DNA of 64,000 nucleotides from an uncultured Pseudoflavonifractor sp. (GCA_947425785.1 CANEAY010000003.1:1-64000), one strand, 5' to 3'. Positions 23,915 to 33,893 are shown, counted from the first letter of the stretch. Translations and numbers: made by a program. Notes: generated by a model from the letters alone, not told the origin.

Positions 23915-24634
23915 ATGAAAACTGCCCTCGTCACCGGCGGCTCCCGGGGCATCGGCGCCGCCATCGCCCACCGTCTCTCCGCCGACGGCTTCCGGGTCTG
24001 CGCCACCTCCCGCCGCCCGGAGTCCGTGACCCCCGACCCCCTCCTGCTGGAGCGGGATGGCTTCTACGCCCCCTTCGCGGCGGAGGAGGCGGCCAACTGC
24101 GTCAAATTGGTTGACACTGTGTTAGAAAAATTTTGTCAACTTGACATTTTGGTATGCAACGCCGGGGTGTCCTGGCGGGGCCTCACCCAGGACATGAGCG
24201 AGGAGGACTACCGCTATCTCATGGCGGTGGACTTAGACGCCGCCTTCTACTGCTGCAAGGCCGTTCTGCCCCATATGATACGCCGGAAGTCGGGAAAGAT
24301 CGTCCTCATCTCCTCCATGTGGGGCCAGGTGGGGGGCGCCTGCGAGGTGGCCTATTCCGCCGCCAAGGCGGGCCTTATCGGCCTGACAAAGGCCCTGGCC
24401 AAGGAGGTGGGCCCCTCCGGCATCACGGTGAACTGCGTCGCCCCCGGCGTCATCGACACCGAGATGAACCAAGCCCTTGGCCCCCAAGCCCTTGCCGACC
24501 TGGCGGAGGAGACTCCCCTGGGCCGTCTCGGCTCCGTCCAGGACGTGGCTGGGTGCGTCTCCTACCTCTGCTCCGACGACGGCGGCTTCCTCACCGGCCA
24601 GGTCATCGCCCCCAACGGCGGCCTGGTGATCTGA
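23915..24634 (+). CDS. Short-chain dehydrogenase/reductase, FabG-like
   Basis: 239 residues from the ATG at 23915, after AAAGGAGGTATTCACC. Rossmann motif TGGSRGIG is at 7-14, NAG is in VCNAGVSW, and the catalytic Ser-Tyr-Lys is ISSMWG with YSAAK at 147-151. The C-terminus has VNCVAPGVIDTEMN and GGFLTGQVIAPNGGLVI, typical of FabG-type 3-oxoacyl-ACP reductases. Because it stands alone and not in a fatty-acid operon, another NAD(P)-dependent ketoreductase role is equally possible. The gene ends 140 bases before the liv promoter. Confidence 0.88.
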   Translation: MKTALVTGGSRGIGAAIAHRLSADGFRVCATSRRPESVTPDPLLLERDGFYAPFAAEEAANCVKLVDTVLEKFCQLDILVCNAGVSWRGLTQDMSEEDYRYLMAVDLDAAFYCCKAVLPHMIRRKSGKIVLISSMWGQVGGACEVAYSAAKAGLIGLTKALAKEVGPSGITVNCVAPGVIDTEMNQALGPQALADLAEETPLGRLGSVQDVAGCVSYLCSDDGGFLTGQVIAPNGGLVI

Positions 24635-24685
24635 AGCTCTCTCCTCCACTTTTCCTTACTGTCCCAAGGTTTTCCCCCGTTTTCC

Positions 24686-24725
24686 ATGGCCGGCGGCCCC
24701 CAGGCTGCCGGCCATTCTCTTCGTC
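24686..24725 (+). terminator. Probable terminator of the SDR gene
   Basis: ATGGCCGGC (24686-24694) and GCCGGCCAT (24707-24715) with a 12-base loop, followed by TCTCTTCG. The T run is weak. Confidence 0.55.
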
Positions 24726-24777
24726 ATTTTCCACGAAACATTTGTCCTCCGCCTGTGCACGTTATGAAAAACAACGG

Positions 24778-24806
24778 TTGACAATCCGCCCCGATGAACG
24801 TATAAT
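24778..24806 (+). promoter_or_regulatory. Consensus promoter of the liv operon
   Basis: TTGACA (24778-24783), 17 bases, TATAAT (24801-24806), fully matching consensus. Confidence 0.92.
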
Positions 24807-24835
24807 GTCAACTAACCCAAAGGAGGTTGAATGAA

Positions 24836-26038
24836 ATGAAAAATCGTGTTCTTGCTCTGACCATGGCCGCGGCCATGACTGCGGGTCTTCTCTCCGGCTG
24901 CGGCGGCGGCTCTGCCACCACCCCCGCTCCCGCCCAGTCCAAGGGCGCCGCTTCCGGTGCCGTCACTGTTAAGGTGGGCGGCATCGGCCCCATCACCGGC
25001 GACCTGGCCCAGTACGGCACCGCCACCCAGTGGGGCGCCCAGGTGGCTGTGGACGAGATCAACGCTCTGGGCGGCCCCATCACCCTGGACTTCACCTATG
25101 AGGACGACACCGGCGTGGCCGACACCGCCGTGTCCGCCTACAACTCCCTGAAGGACTGGGCCAAGGACGCTCCCCTGGTCATCTACGGCACCACCACCAC
25201 CGCCCCCTGCGTGGCCGTGGCCGCCGAGACCTATGCCGACCGTTACTTCCAGCTCACTCCCTCCGCCTCTTCCCCCGACGTGACCGCCAACAAGGATAAC
25301 GCCTTCCAGATGTGCTTCACCGACCCCGGCCAGGGCGTGGCCGCGGCCAACTACCTGAAGGACAACGGCCTGGGCACCAAGATCGGCGTCATCTATAATA
25401 ATGGCGACGCCTACTCCACCGGCATTGCCGACGCCTTCCTGGCCGAGGCCAAGAACCTGGGCCTGGACGTGGTGGCCACCCAGACCTACCCCTCCGACAC
25501 CACCACCGACTACACCGTCCAGCTCAACGCCTGCAAGGATGCCGGGGCCGACCTGCTGTTCCTGCCCATCTACTACACCCCCGCCTCCCTCATCCTGGCC
25601 CAGGCCAAGCAGATGAGCTACGCCCCCATCTTCTTCGGCGGCGACGGCATGGACGGTATGCTGGACATGGAGGGCTTCGACAAGTCCCTGGCCGAGGGCC
25701 TGATGCTGATGACCCCCTTCAACGCCAGCGCCACCGACAGCCGCACCACCACCTTCGTGGACAGCTACAAAAAGCTCTCCGGCGGGGTGCTCCCCAACCA
25801 GTTCGCCGCTGACGGCTACGACTGTATGTACGCCATCTACGAGGCCTGCTGCAAGATCGACGGCATCGCCGACATGGATCACGAGCAGCTGTGCGACGCC
25901 CTCATCGCCCTCTTCACCGGCGGCTCCTTCACCGTGGACGGCCTCACCGGCAGCAGCATGACCTGGCTGGAGAGCGGCGAGATCTCCAAGGCCCCCGTGG
26001 TGGTCAAGGTCGTCAACGGTGTGTACGAGAACGCCTGA
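24836..26038 (+). CDS. livJ: Branched-chain amino-acid type ABC transporter, substrate-binding lipoprotein
   Basis: 400 residues from the ATG at 24836, eight bases after AAAGGAGGT. The signal peptide ends in the lipobox LLSGC, so the protein is a membrane-anchored lipoprotein. The mature part is a periplasmic-binding-protein type I fold: VKVGGIGPITGDLAQYG, INALGGPITLDFTYEDD and VIYGTTTTAPCVAVA. This is the Leu/Ile/Val-binding family, but relatives bind other amino acids, short amides or urea, so the ligand is not certain. It is the first gene of a five-gene transporter operon and is followed by a hairpin that may raise its transcript level over the permeases. Confidence 0.92.
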   Translation: MKNRVLALTMAAAMTAGLLSGCGGGSATTPAPAQSKGAASGAVTVKVGGIGPITGDLAQYGTATQWGAQVAVDEINALGGPITLDFTYEDDTGVADTAVSAYNSLKDWAKDAPLVIYGTTTTAPCVAVAAETYADRYFQLTPSASSPDVTANKDNAFQMCFTDPGQGVAAANYLKDNGLGTKIGVIYNNGDAYSTGIADAFLAEAKNLGLDVVATQTYPSDTTTDYTVQLNACKDAGADLLFLPIYYTPASLILAQAKQMSYAPIFFGGDGMDGMLDMEGFDKSLAEGLMLMTPFNASATDSRTTTFVDSYKKLSGGVLPNQFAADGYDCMYAIYEACCKIDGIADMDHEQLCDALIALFTGGSFTVDGLTGSSMTWLESGEISKAPVVVKVVNGVYENA

Positions 26039-26083
26039 TTACGGGAACGCCTAATAAGAATAAGGTCTTCTGAACCCATTTTG

Positions 26084-26114
26084 AGAGGGCCGCCGAGCGC
26101 TTCGGCGGCCCTCT
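26084..26114 (+). other. Intercistronic hairpin between livJ and livH
   Basis: AGAGGGCCGCCGA (26084-26096), loop of five, TCGGCGGCCCTCT (26102-26114). It lacks a strong T tract (TGTCCC follows), so it looks like an mRNA-stabilising or partial-termination element, common after binding-protein genes. Confidence 0.75.
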
Positions 26115-26165
26115 TGTCCCAGTTTTTCCGTCAAGTGTCTGCGTGAGAGAAAAAGAGGTGTGTCT

Positions 26166-27068
26166 ATGTCATTTCTGAACAATGTCATCACCGGCGTGAG
26201 CCTGGGCAGTATCTACGCCATCATCGCCCTGGGCTATACCATGGTCTATGGCATCGCCAAAATGCTGAACTTCGCCCACGGCGACGTCATCATGGTGGGC
26301 GCCTTCATGTGCTTCTTCGCCATGGGCTCCTTCGGCCTGCCCCCCCTGGTGGGCGTGCTGCTGGCCGTGGTGGTGTGCACCGTGCTGGGCATGGTCATCG
26401 AGCGCCTGGCCTATAAGCCCCTGCGGCAGGCCCCCTCCCTGGCGGTTCTCATCACCGCCATCGGCGTGAGCTACCTGCTGCAAAACGGCGCCCAGATCCT
26501 CTGGGGCGCCGCCACCAAGACCTTCACCCCCATCATCTCCCCCACCAACGCCGCCGGGGAGCCCAACGCCCTCCAGCTCTTCGGCGGGCAGCTGTCCATC
26601 TCCTACGTGGCCCTTCTCTCCATCGTGGTCTGCCTGGTGGTCATGGTCTCCCTGACCCTCTTCACCGGCCGCACCAAGCTGGGCAAGGCCATGCGGGCCT
26701 GCTCCGAGGATAAGGGGGCCGCCCAGCTCATGGGCATCAACGTGGACTCCACCATCTCCATGACCTTCGCCATCGGCTCCGCCCTGGCGGCGGTGGCCGG
26801 TGTGCTCATGTGCTCGGCCTACCCCATCCTCTCCCCCACCACCGGCTCCCTCCCCGGCATCCGGGCCTTCACCGCCGCCGTCTTCGGCGGCATCGGCTCC
26901 ATCCCCGGCGCCTTCCTTGGGGGCATCCTGCTGGGCATCATCGAGACCTTTGCCAAGGCATACATCTCCACAGACCTGAGCGACGCGGTGGTATTCGCCG
27001 TGCTCATCATCGTCCTGCTGGTGAAGCCTGCCGGACTGCTGGGCAAGTATGTGCCCGAGAAAGTGTGA
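26166..27068 (+). CDS. livH: Branched-chain amino-acid type ABC transporter permease
   Basis: 300 residues from the ATG at 26166, five bases after GAGGTG. It has about eight hydrophobic helices. The N-terminal motif GSIYAIIALGYTMVYGIAKM and NFAHGD are characteristic of LivH. The EAA-like coupling segment is AMRACSEDKGAAQLMGIN, about two thirds along, which contacts the ATPases LivG and LivF. It forms the membrane channel with LivM, which begins nine bases after its stop. Confidence 0.95.
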   Translation: MSFLNNVITGVSLGSIYAIIALGYTMVYGIAKMLNFAHGDVIMVGAFMCFFAMGSFGLPPLVGVLLAVVVCTVLGMVIERLAYKPLRQAPSLAVLITAIGVSYLLQNGAQILWGAATKTFTPIISPTNAAGEPNALQLFGGQLSISYVALLSIVVCLVVMVSLTLFTGRTKLGKAMRACSEDKGAAQLMGINVDSTISMTFAIGSALAAVAGVLMCSAYPILSPTTGSLPGIRAFTAAVFGGIGSIPGAFLGGILLGIIETFAKAYISTDLSDAVVFAVLIIVLLVKPAGLLGKYVPEKV

Positions 27069-27077
27069 GGGCGGCAT

Positions 27078-28148
27078 ATGAAAAAGATCAATAAAAATTC
27101 CCTGAACGGCTTCATCAACTACGGCATCGTCATCGCCGCCTTCGTGGTCCTCCAGCTCCTGCTGAACCGCGGTGCCCTCTCCAACTCCCTCCAGAGCCTG
27201 CTGGTGCCCACCTGCTGCTACATCGTCATGGCGGTCTCCCTGAACCTGACAGTGGGCATCCTGGGCGAGCTGAGCCTGGGCCACGCCGGCTTCATGAGCC
27301 TGGGGGCCTTCAGCGGCATCACCGCCGCCATCGCCCTCCAGGGCCTGATCCCCTCCCCCGCCCTGCGCCTGGCCGCCGCCCTTCTGGTGGGCGGCTTGGT
27401 GGGCGCCATCGGCGGCGTCATCATCGGCGTTCCCGTCCTCCGGCTCCGGGGCGACTACCTGGCCATCGTCACCCTGGCCTTTGGCGAGATCATCAAAAAC
27501 GTCATCATGGTGCTCTACATCGGCGTGGACGAAAAGGGCCTTCATGTGGCCATGAGCGAGGCGGGCCTCCACCTGGCCGAAGGCGGCGTCACCATCGTCA
27601 AGGGCCCCATGGGCGCCGTGAACGTGCCCAAACTGGCCTCCTTCACCGCCGGCTTCCTCCTCATTCTGGTGACCCTCCTGGTGGTGCAAAACCTGGTCAG
27701 CTCCCGCTCCGGCCGTGCCATCATGGCCCTGCGGGACAACCGCATCGCCGCCGAGAGCGTGGGCATCAACGTCACCAAGTATAAGCTCATGGCCTTCGTC
27801 ACCTCCGCCGCCCTGGCGGGGGCCGCAGGGGCCCTCTTCGGCCTGAACTACTCCTCCACCGTCTCCTCCAAGTTTGACTTCAACACCTCCATCCTGGTGC
27901 TGGTCTTCGTGGTGCTGGGCGGCCTGGGGAGCATCCGGGGCTCCGTGATCGCCGCCGCCCTGCTCTACGTCCTGCCCGAGCTTCTCCGGCAGTTCAAGCT
28001 GGCGGAGTACCGTATGCTCATCTACGCCATCATCCTCATCCTGGTGATGCTGTGCACCAACAACCCCATGCTCAAGCAGCTCATGGACAACACCATCGGG
28101 AAATTCAAAAAGCAGCCCGCCGCAGCGGAGAAAGGGGGCGCGCAGTAA
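27078..28148 (+). CDS. livM: Branched-chain amino-acid type ABC transporter permease
   Basis: 356 residues and about ten hydrophobic helices. LNLTVGILGELSLGHAGFMS is the LivM signature, and GDYLAIVTLAFGEIIKN and MALRDNRIAAESVGINVTKY (the coupling segment) are typical. It is the partner permease of LivH. The TAATG at 28146-28150 overlaps its stop with the start of livG. The tail after the last helix is short and basic (KFKKQPAAAEKGGAQ). Confidence 0.95.
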   Translation: MKKINKNSLNGFINYGIVIAAFVVLQLLLNRGALSNSLQSLLVPTCCYIVMAVSLNLTVGILGELSLGHAGFMSLGAFSGITAAIALQGLIPSPALRLAAALLVGGLVGAIGGVIIGVPVLRLRGDYLAIVTLAFGEIIKNVIMVLYIGVDEKGLHVAMSEAGLHLAEGGVTIVKGPMGAVNVPKLASFTAGFLLILVTLLVVQNLVSSRSGRAIMALRDNRIAAESVGINVTKYKLMAFVTSAALAGAAGALFGLNYSSTVSSKFDFNTSILVLVFVVLGGLGSIRGSVIAAALLYVLPELLRQFKLAEYRMLIYAIILILVMLCTNNPMLKQLMDNTIGKFKKQPAAAEKGGAQ

Positions 28149-28999
28149 TGGTCATGCCGAAACGGGAACCCACCAAGCTGGTGCCTGTCCCCTCCACCAA
28201 CATCATCCCGGAGCGGGACGTGGACAAAAGCCCCATCCTGGAGTGCCGCCACCTGGGCATCGACTTCGGCGGCCTCACCGCCGTCAACGAGTTCAATATG
28301 GCCATCGGCCGCACCGAGATCGCCGGCCTCATCGGCCCCAACGGCGCGGGCAAGACTACGGTCTTCAACCTGCTCACCAAGGTCTACCAGCCCACCCGGG
28401 GCACCATCCTTCTGGACGGGGTGGACACCCACTCCATGAACACCGTCCAGGTCAACAAGGCGGGCATCGCCCGTACCTTCCAGAACATCCGCCTTTTCAA
28501 CAACCTCACCGTGGAGGACAACGTGAAGCTGGGCCTTCACAACCACATCAGCTACGGTATGTGGCAGGGCCTTTTCCGCCTGCCCGGCTACTGGAAGGGG
28601 GAGCGGGTGGCCCATGAGCGGGCCATGGAGCTCCTCTCCATCTTCGACATGGCCCACCTGGCCTCCGCCAAGGCGGGGAGCCTTCCCTACGGCGCCCAGC
28701 GCCGGCTGGAGATCGTCCGGGCCCTGGCCACCAACCCCTCCCTCCTCCTGCTGGACGAACCGGCGGCGGGCATGAACCCCTCGGAGACCGCCGAGCTCAT
28801 GGAAAACATCGTCAAGATCCGGGACACCTTCCAGATCGCCATCCTCCTCATCGAGCACGACATGAGCCTGGTCATGGGCATCTGCGAGGGCATCTGCGTG
28901 CTGAACTTCGGCCAGATCATCGCCAAGGGCACCCCCGACGAGATCCAGGCCGACCCAGCGGTCATCGAGGCCTACCTGGGCAAGCAGAAGGAGGGCTGA
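28148..28999 (+). CDS. livG: Branched-chain amino-acid type ABC transporter ATP-binding protein LivG
   Basis: 283 residues. The ATG at 28148 overlaps the livM stop by one base, and a leading stretch of about 30 residues (MVMPKREPTKLVPVPS) is longer than usual for LivG. The ABC domain follows: ILECRHLGIDFGGLTAVNEF, Walker A GPNGAGKTT, the long LivG-type insertion after RTFQNIRLFNNLTVEDN, a degenerate signature LPYGAQRRLE, and Walker B LLLLDEPAAGMNPSE. It pairs with LivF to power uptake. A start at the second Met (28154) is possible. Confidence 0.95.
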   Translation: MVMPKREPTKLVPVPSTNIIPERDVDKSPILECRHLGIDFGGLTAVNEFNMAIGRTEIAGLIGPNGAGKTTVFNLLTKVYQPTRGTILLDGVDTHSMNTVQVNKAGIARTFQNIRLFNNLTVEDNVKLGLHNHISYGMWQGLFRLPGYWKGERVAHERAMELLSIFDMAHLASAKAGSLPYGAQRRLEIVRALATNPSLLLLDEPAAGMNPSETAELMENIVKIRDTFQIAILLIEHDMSLVMGICEGICVLNFGQIIAKGTPDEIQADPAVIEAYLGKQKEG

Positions 29000-29002
29000 G
29001 GG

Positions 29003-29704
<702 letters not shown>

Positions 29705-29728
29705 ACCGCCCCCCTCTCAAGCAAACAC

Positions 29729-29765
29729 AAAAAAGCGCCTCCCGAAGTTCGGGAGGCGCTTTTCT
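29729..29765. terminator. Bidirectional terminator between livF and the 5'-nucleotidase gene
   Basis: AAAAGCGCCTCCCGAA and TTCGGGAGGCGCTTTT with a near-zero loop (29731-29764), A and T tracts on both sides. Confidence 0.9.
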
Positions 29766-29796
29766 TATACCCGTTTTCTCTCTGGCAGCAGAGGCT

Positions 29797-31965
29797 TTAG
29801 CCCCCCTGGCCGGAGGCCGCCGTGTTCTTGGCGGAGAGGATCATCACGCCCTTGTCCGTAGGCGTGGTTCCCATAGCGGCATTGGTGCCCAGAATGTCGT
29901 TGAGGCCCTGGGCGGTGACGTAGTAGTTGCCGCCCACCAGGACAGAATCCACAGTGACGGCGGCTCCATCCACCAGAACGGTGAGAGGAGCGGTGGCCAC
30001 AGCGGCGGCAGCGTCATGGGCGGGGAGGGCCTCGGCGGTGTACTCGCCGCCCTTGGTGATGACCACCTGGGCGGTCTCGTCGTTCCACTCCACGTTGAAG
30101 GCGGCGTCGGTGCCCTTCAGGATGGTGGCCATATCCCGGAGCCGGAAGTAGAACACCTCACCGTTGGGGGTGTTGTCATCGTCCACACTGTCGGCACTGT
30201 TGAGGGTGCCGTCCACAATGACGTTGTTGGCCTCGTTCAGGTTGATGGACTTGTAGTAGGGAGTGGCCAGCTCGCCGGTGTAGTTGATCTTCTCAATGTA
30301 GGCGGCCCGGGCCGCCAGGCCCTCCTGAAGGACGACGCCGGTGATCCTCCAGTTGTTGTCCAGGTAGTCGGCGGGATCCAGGGGATCATGCTCGGCCAGG
30401 TACTCCACCAGCATATCCCGGATGGACTGGGAGGACTCCCACTCCTTGGCCTCGTCGCCCCCCACCATGGCCTTCACGGCGGAGGAGAAGCGGTAGTTGT
30501 TGACGGCCAGCTTCAGCTCCTGGTCGTCCTTCAAAGGCTCGCCCTTGTACATCACGTTCTCAATGCGCTCCCCGGCGGGCTTGGAGAGGTTGATCTCGTA
30601 GTCCACACCGGCGAACATATCGTAGCGGTAGCCGGGGATGGCCTTGTTGAAGGAGATGTTGATGTCGCCGGGAGTCCAGGTGTTGTAATGGCTGGCAGAC
30701 CACTCCATGTACTCCTTGAGCTGTGCGCCGGTGATCTTCACCCGGCAGAGGGTGTTGTCGTACTTGTAGATATCAAAGATATTGCCGTAGTTCAGCTCGC
30801 CCTCGGGCAGGTCGCTGGTGTCCTTAAAGAGGGCGGCGGCGGACACGTCGGCCTGGGCGTACTCCAGCTGCACGGCGTTGATGAGATCCATAACGGCGGT
30901 GTCCTCCAGCTTGCCCTGGGGGATGCCCTTGATCTCGTTCTCGGGCTGGAACTTGGCGGTGGCGTGGCCCAGCACGTTGCCGGAGATGTACTCCACGGCC
31001 TCCTCGTGGACGGCCTTCACGGCCTCCACGGCCCGCAGGCCCTCGTCGGGGGCCTGCTCCTTCACGGAGACGGTCTCCACAGTGGCGGAGGTGACCTTCT
31101 TGTCCTTATCCACCACCACGGTGTACTTGAGCACCTCACCGGCGCCGTTCTTCACCTCGCCCACGGGCACGGGGCCGTCGTTATTGATGTAGCTGGTGTG
31201 GGAGTGGCCGCACTGGAGGATGTCCACCTCGGGGCAGGCGGCCAGGATGGCCTGGGCGTCGTCGCCGCCGTACTCGGCGGTGGGGCCGGCGTGGGCCACC
31301 ACCATGATGAGGTCGGCCTTGCCGTCAATGTCCTTGATGGCGGCCTGGACGCCCTCCACCATGGAGCTGATCTGCAGATCGTCGATGCCGTCCTTGCCCC
31401 CGTCCCACTTCTTGATGTTGGGGGTGTCGGCGCTGATGATGGCCACCTTCACTCCGGCCCGCTCCACCATGGTCCAGGCGCCGTCAGCGGTGACGAACTC
31501 ACCCTTGGCGTCCTTGATGTTGGAGCACAGCACGGGGAACTGGGCCTGGCCCAGGATCTTCTTCATGTTGGTCAGGCCCCAGTTGAACTCGTGGTTGCCC
31601 AGGCCCATAGCGTCATAGCCCATGTAGTTCATGGCGGCAATGACGGGGTGGGCGTCGTCGGGCCGCTTGTTGGCCAGGTCGTCGGACATGATGGTGCCCT
31701 GGATGGTGTCGCCGTTGTCCACCAGGATCACGTTCTCTCCCGCGTCCCGGAGGCCCTTGACGTAGGTGCTGATCTGGGCCAGGGAACCGGCGGTGGACTC
31801 CTTGCCGTCCTCATAGGACCAGCCCCAGACATTGGCGTGGGTGTCGGAGGTGGCGATGATGGTGAGGGTGGTGTCCCCCTCGGCGGCGAAGGCGGCGGGA
31901 AGCAGAGAGGCCAGCATGGTGACGGCCAGCACCCCCGCCAGGAACTTGCGGAAACGATGGTTCAT
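29797..31965 (-). CDS. Secreted bifunctional metallophosphatase/5'-nucleotidase with a stalk-like C-terminal domain
   Basis: 722 residues. A signal peptide ends near AFA at 25-27. The calcineurin-like metal-binding domain has TSDTHANV (Asp41, His43), VDNGDT (Asp83/Asp86), GNHEFNWG (123-130) and GHSHTSYI. The 5'-nucleotidase C-terminal domain follows (about 330-560; YGNIFDIYKYDNTLCRVKIT). This is UshA/CpdB-type enzymology: hydrolysis of extracellular nucleotides or 2',3'-cyclic nucleotides. Residues from about 600 (FYFRLRDMATILKG, VLVGGNYYVTAQGLNDILG) resemble the copper amine oxidase N-terminal (stalk) domain often used for wall attachment. It is a single-gene unit. Confidence 0.88.
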   Translation of the reverse strand: MNHRFRKFLAGVLAVTMLASLLPAAFAAEGDTTLTIIATSDTHANVWGWSYEDGKESTAGSLAQISTYVKGLRDAGENVILVDNGDTIQGTIMSDDLANKRPDDAHPVIAAMNYMGYDAMGLGNHEFNWGLTNMKKILGQAQFPVLCSNIKDAKGEFVTADGAWTMVERAGVKVAIISADTPNIKKWDGGKDGIDDLQISSMVEGVQAAIKDIDGKADLIMVVAHAGPTAEYGGDDAQAILAACPEVDILQCGHSHTSYINNDGPVPVGEVKNGAGEVLKYTVVVDKDKKVTSATVETVSVKEQAPDEGLRAVEAVKAVHEEAVEYISGNVLGHATAKFQPENEIKGIPQGKLEDTAVMDLINAVQLEYAQADVSAAALFKDTSDLPEGELNYGNIFDIYKYDNTLCRVKITGAQLKEYMEWSASHYNTWTPGDINISFNKAIPGYRYDMFAGVDYEINLSKPAGERIENVMYKGEPLKDDQELKLAVNNYRFSSAVKAMVGGDEAKEWESSQSIRDMLVEYLAEHDPLDPADYLDNNWRITGVVLQEGLAARAAYIEKINYTGELATPYYKSINLNEANNVIVDGTLNSADSVDDDNTPNGEVFYFRLRDMATILKGTDAAFNVEWNDETAQVVITKGGEYTAEALPAHDAAAAVATAPLTVLVDGAAVTVDSVLVGGNYYVTAQGLNDILGTNAAMGTTPTDKGVMILSAKNTAASGQGG

Positions 31966-32020
31966 ACGAATTCGCTCCTTTCATTTGTGCCCCATAAGCA
32001 GTTTCGGGGTCTCTGCTTTC

Positions 32021-32048
32021 AGTTTACCATCTTTCCGGTAAAAAGCAA
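32021..32048 (-). promoter_or_regulatory. Possible promoter of the 5'-nucleotidase gene
   Basis: Minus strand: TTGCTT (32048-32043), 16 bases, TAAACT (32026-32021). Confidence 0.45.
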
Positions 32049-32058
32049 TGCTATTTCC

Positions 32059-32096
32059 AAAAAAAGCCCCTGAAAAGGACGGGCCTTTTCAGGGGC
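32059..32096 (-). terminator. Terminator of trxB
   Basis: Minus strand: GCCCCTGAAAAGG, loop of five, CCTTTTCAGGGGC, then six T (32065-32060). The stem is 32066-32078 with 32084-32096. Confidence 0.88.
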
Positions 32097-32102
32097 GCTT
32101 TC

Positions 32103-33008
32103 TCATCTCTTGTCCAGCCAGCCGCAGGCGGCGGTGGCGGCCACGGAGCCGTCTGCCGCGGCGGTGGTCAGCTGCCGCAGAGCCTTGCTCCGGCAGTCTC
32201 CCGCCGCGAAAACGCCGCCAGTCCCGGTCAGGCAGTCCTCCCCCGCCTTGAAGTAGCCCCCCTCGTCCAGCGCCGCCAGGTGGGCAAAGGCCCCATTGTC
32301 CGGGGCCTGCCCCACCTCCACAAAGAGGCCGGAGACCGCCAGTTCCCTCTCCGTCCCATCCTTCCCGGTGACGGTGACCCCCGTCAGGGCGCTCTCCCCG
32401 TGGAGGGCGGTGACCTGGCTGTCCATGACCAGCTCGATGTTCTCCCTGCCCTCCACCGCCTTCACCGCGGCCTCCTGGGCCCGGAAGGCGTCCCGGCGGT
32501 GGATGAGGGTCACCTTCCGGCACACATTGGAGAGGAAAAGGGCGGACTGGAGGGCGCTGTCGCCGCCCCCCACCACCGCCGTGTCCTTGTCCTTGAAGAA
32601 GGCCCCGTCGCACACGGCGCAGTAGCTCACCCCCCGGCCCGTCAGGGCCTCCTCGTTGGGAAGCCCCAGCTTCCTGTGGCTGGCCCCGGTGCACAGGATG
32701 AGGGCACGGCCCTCGTACTCCTTCTTCCCGGCGGTGACCTTAAATCCCTCCGGCGTCTCCTCCGCGGCGGTGACCTTGCCGAATTTGGTCTCCGCCCCCA
32801 GGGCCTTGGCCTGCCCCGCCAGGGCCTGGGCATACTCCAGCCCGCTCACCGCCGGCAGGGCGGGGTAATTCTCCACCAGGTGGGAGGAGGTGATCTGCCC
32901 TCCAAAGGCCGTCCCCTCCAGCACCAGCACGCTCTTGCCCGCCCGGCGGGCATAGATGGCGGCGGTGAGCCCTGCGGTGCCGCCCCCTACGATGAGAATG
33001 TCATACAT
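32103..33008 (-). CDS. trxB: Thioredoxin reductase
   Basis: 301 residues from the ATG at 33008, after AAAGGGGAGGT; upstream in-frame starts lack a site. FAD-binding motif GGGTAGLTAAIYARRAGKS is near the N-terminus, the redox pair is CAVC within YCAVCDGAFF (about residues 132-135), and the NADPH motif is VVGGGDSALQSALFLS. The end AAGDCRSKALRQLTTAAADG closes the FAD site. It reduces thioredoxin with NADPH. It may be co-transcribed with the upstream DNA-repair pair, since 74 bases separate them and no clear terminator intervenes. Confidence 0.94.
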   Translation of the reverse strand: MYDILIVGGGTAGLTAAIYARRAGKSVLVLEGTAFGGQITSSHLVENYPALPAVSGLEYAQALAGQAKALGAETKFGKVTAAEETPEGFKVTAGKKEYEGRALILCTGASHRKLGLPNEEALTGRGVSYCAVCDGAFFKDKDTAVVGGGDSALQSALFLSNVCRKVTLIHRRDAFRAQEAAVKAVEGRENIELVMDSQVTALHGESALTGVTVTGKDGTERELAVSGLFVEVGQAPDNGAFAHLAALDEGGYFKAGEDCLTGTGGVFAAGDCRSKALRQLTTAAADGSVAATAACGWLDKR

Positions 33009-33082
33009 AAAAAATACCTCCCCTTTTCTTCCAAAAGCCCCTATTCCCCGGGTCACTCCTTTTGAACATTGACCGCCCCTTC

Positions 33083-33871
33083 TCAGGGTAGTTTTGCCGG
33101 AAGAGGATCGCTTATTTCATCCTCCATAAATTCCGTCATCACATGGCGGTACCGTTTGGGCATATGGGTGGCCTGACACTTGGGGTTCTCCCTTCCCTCG
33201 ATGGCGATGGTCTTGTAAAACCGCCGCCACAGCCCCCGCCAGGCCCGCTCCTCCTCCCCCGGCGCCCCGATGCGGAACTCCTCCACAGGCAGGATACGCC
33301 ACTGAAGCCCCTCATAGAAGAAGGCTTCCTTATGGGTGCAGTCGTAGAGGGCGATCTTCTCCCCATTGAACCGGGCGGCAAAGTGCGGCCCGATGAGGGG
33401 CAGCACCCGGTTCTTTGGCTCGATCTCCCCCACCAGCATCCCATCCACCTCGGAAAAGCGGACGAACCCCCGCAGGTGGTCCTCCTCGGTAAAGAGCTTC
33501 TGGAGGGCCAGGGTCACCCTGGCCATGGCCGGGTCGCTCAAATCGCTCACCACCCGCTTCCCCTCCCCGTCAAACACCCGGCGGATAAGGCCGTAGAGGA
33601 TGAGCTCCCGATCCGGCAGGCAGGTGAGGAAAGCCCGCTCCAGCCGGTGCCGGAGCAGTGCGCCCCCCTTCTCCCCCAGTGCCTTGTAGACCCGCATGGC
33701 GCGGGGCTCATCGGTCTCCACCTCCCGCTCGGGCCACAGGGTGGCGGAAGGGTCTCCAAAGGTGAGGAAGGCCGCCGGCGGCTCTTTGTGGACATAGCTT
33801 TCAAACACGCAGGTGAGGAACCCCATGAATTCCCCGTCATAGCGGTAGCATACCTGTTCCAAGGATAGCAC
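33083..33871 (-). CDS. DUF4130 / TIGR03915-type DNA metabolism protein
   Basis: 262 residues. The start CYRYDGEFMGFLTCVFESYV and the central KLFTEEDHLRGFVRFSEVDG match the family (DUF4130), which in proteobacteria can be fused to a uracil-DNA-glycosylase-like domain; here there is no UDG part. The end QATHMPKRYRHVMTEFMED is also conserved. Members are nearly always encoded beside a particular radical SAM protein, as here, 22 bases downstream of it. The biochemical role is unknown. Start: GTG at 33871 with AGGAGG upstream; a TTG at 33862 is equally plausible. Confidence 0.85.
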   Translation of the reverse strand: MLSLEQVCYRYDGEFMGFLTCVFESYVHKEPPAAFLTFGDPSATLWPEREVETDEPRAMRVYKALGEKGGALLRHRLERAFLTCLPDRELILYGLIRRVFDGEGKRVVSDLSDPAMARVTLALQKLFTEEDHLRGFVRFSEVDGMLVGEIEPKNRVLPLIGPHFAARFNGEKIALYDCTHKEAFFYEGLQWRILPVEEFRIGAPGEEERAWRGLWRRFYKTIAIEGRENPKCQATHMPKRYRHVMTEFMEDEISDPLPAKLP

Positions 33872-33893
33872 CTCCCGCCCTCCTCGTCAATTC

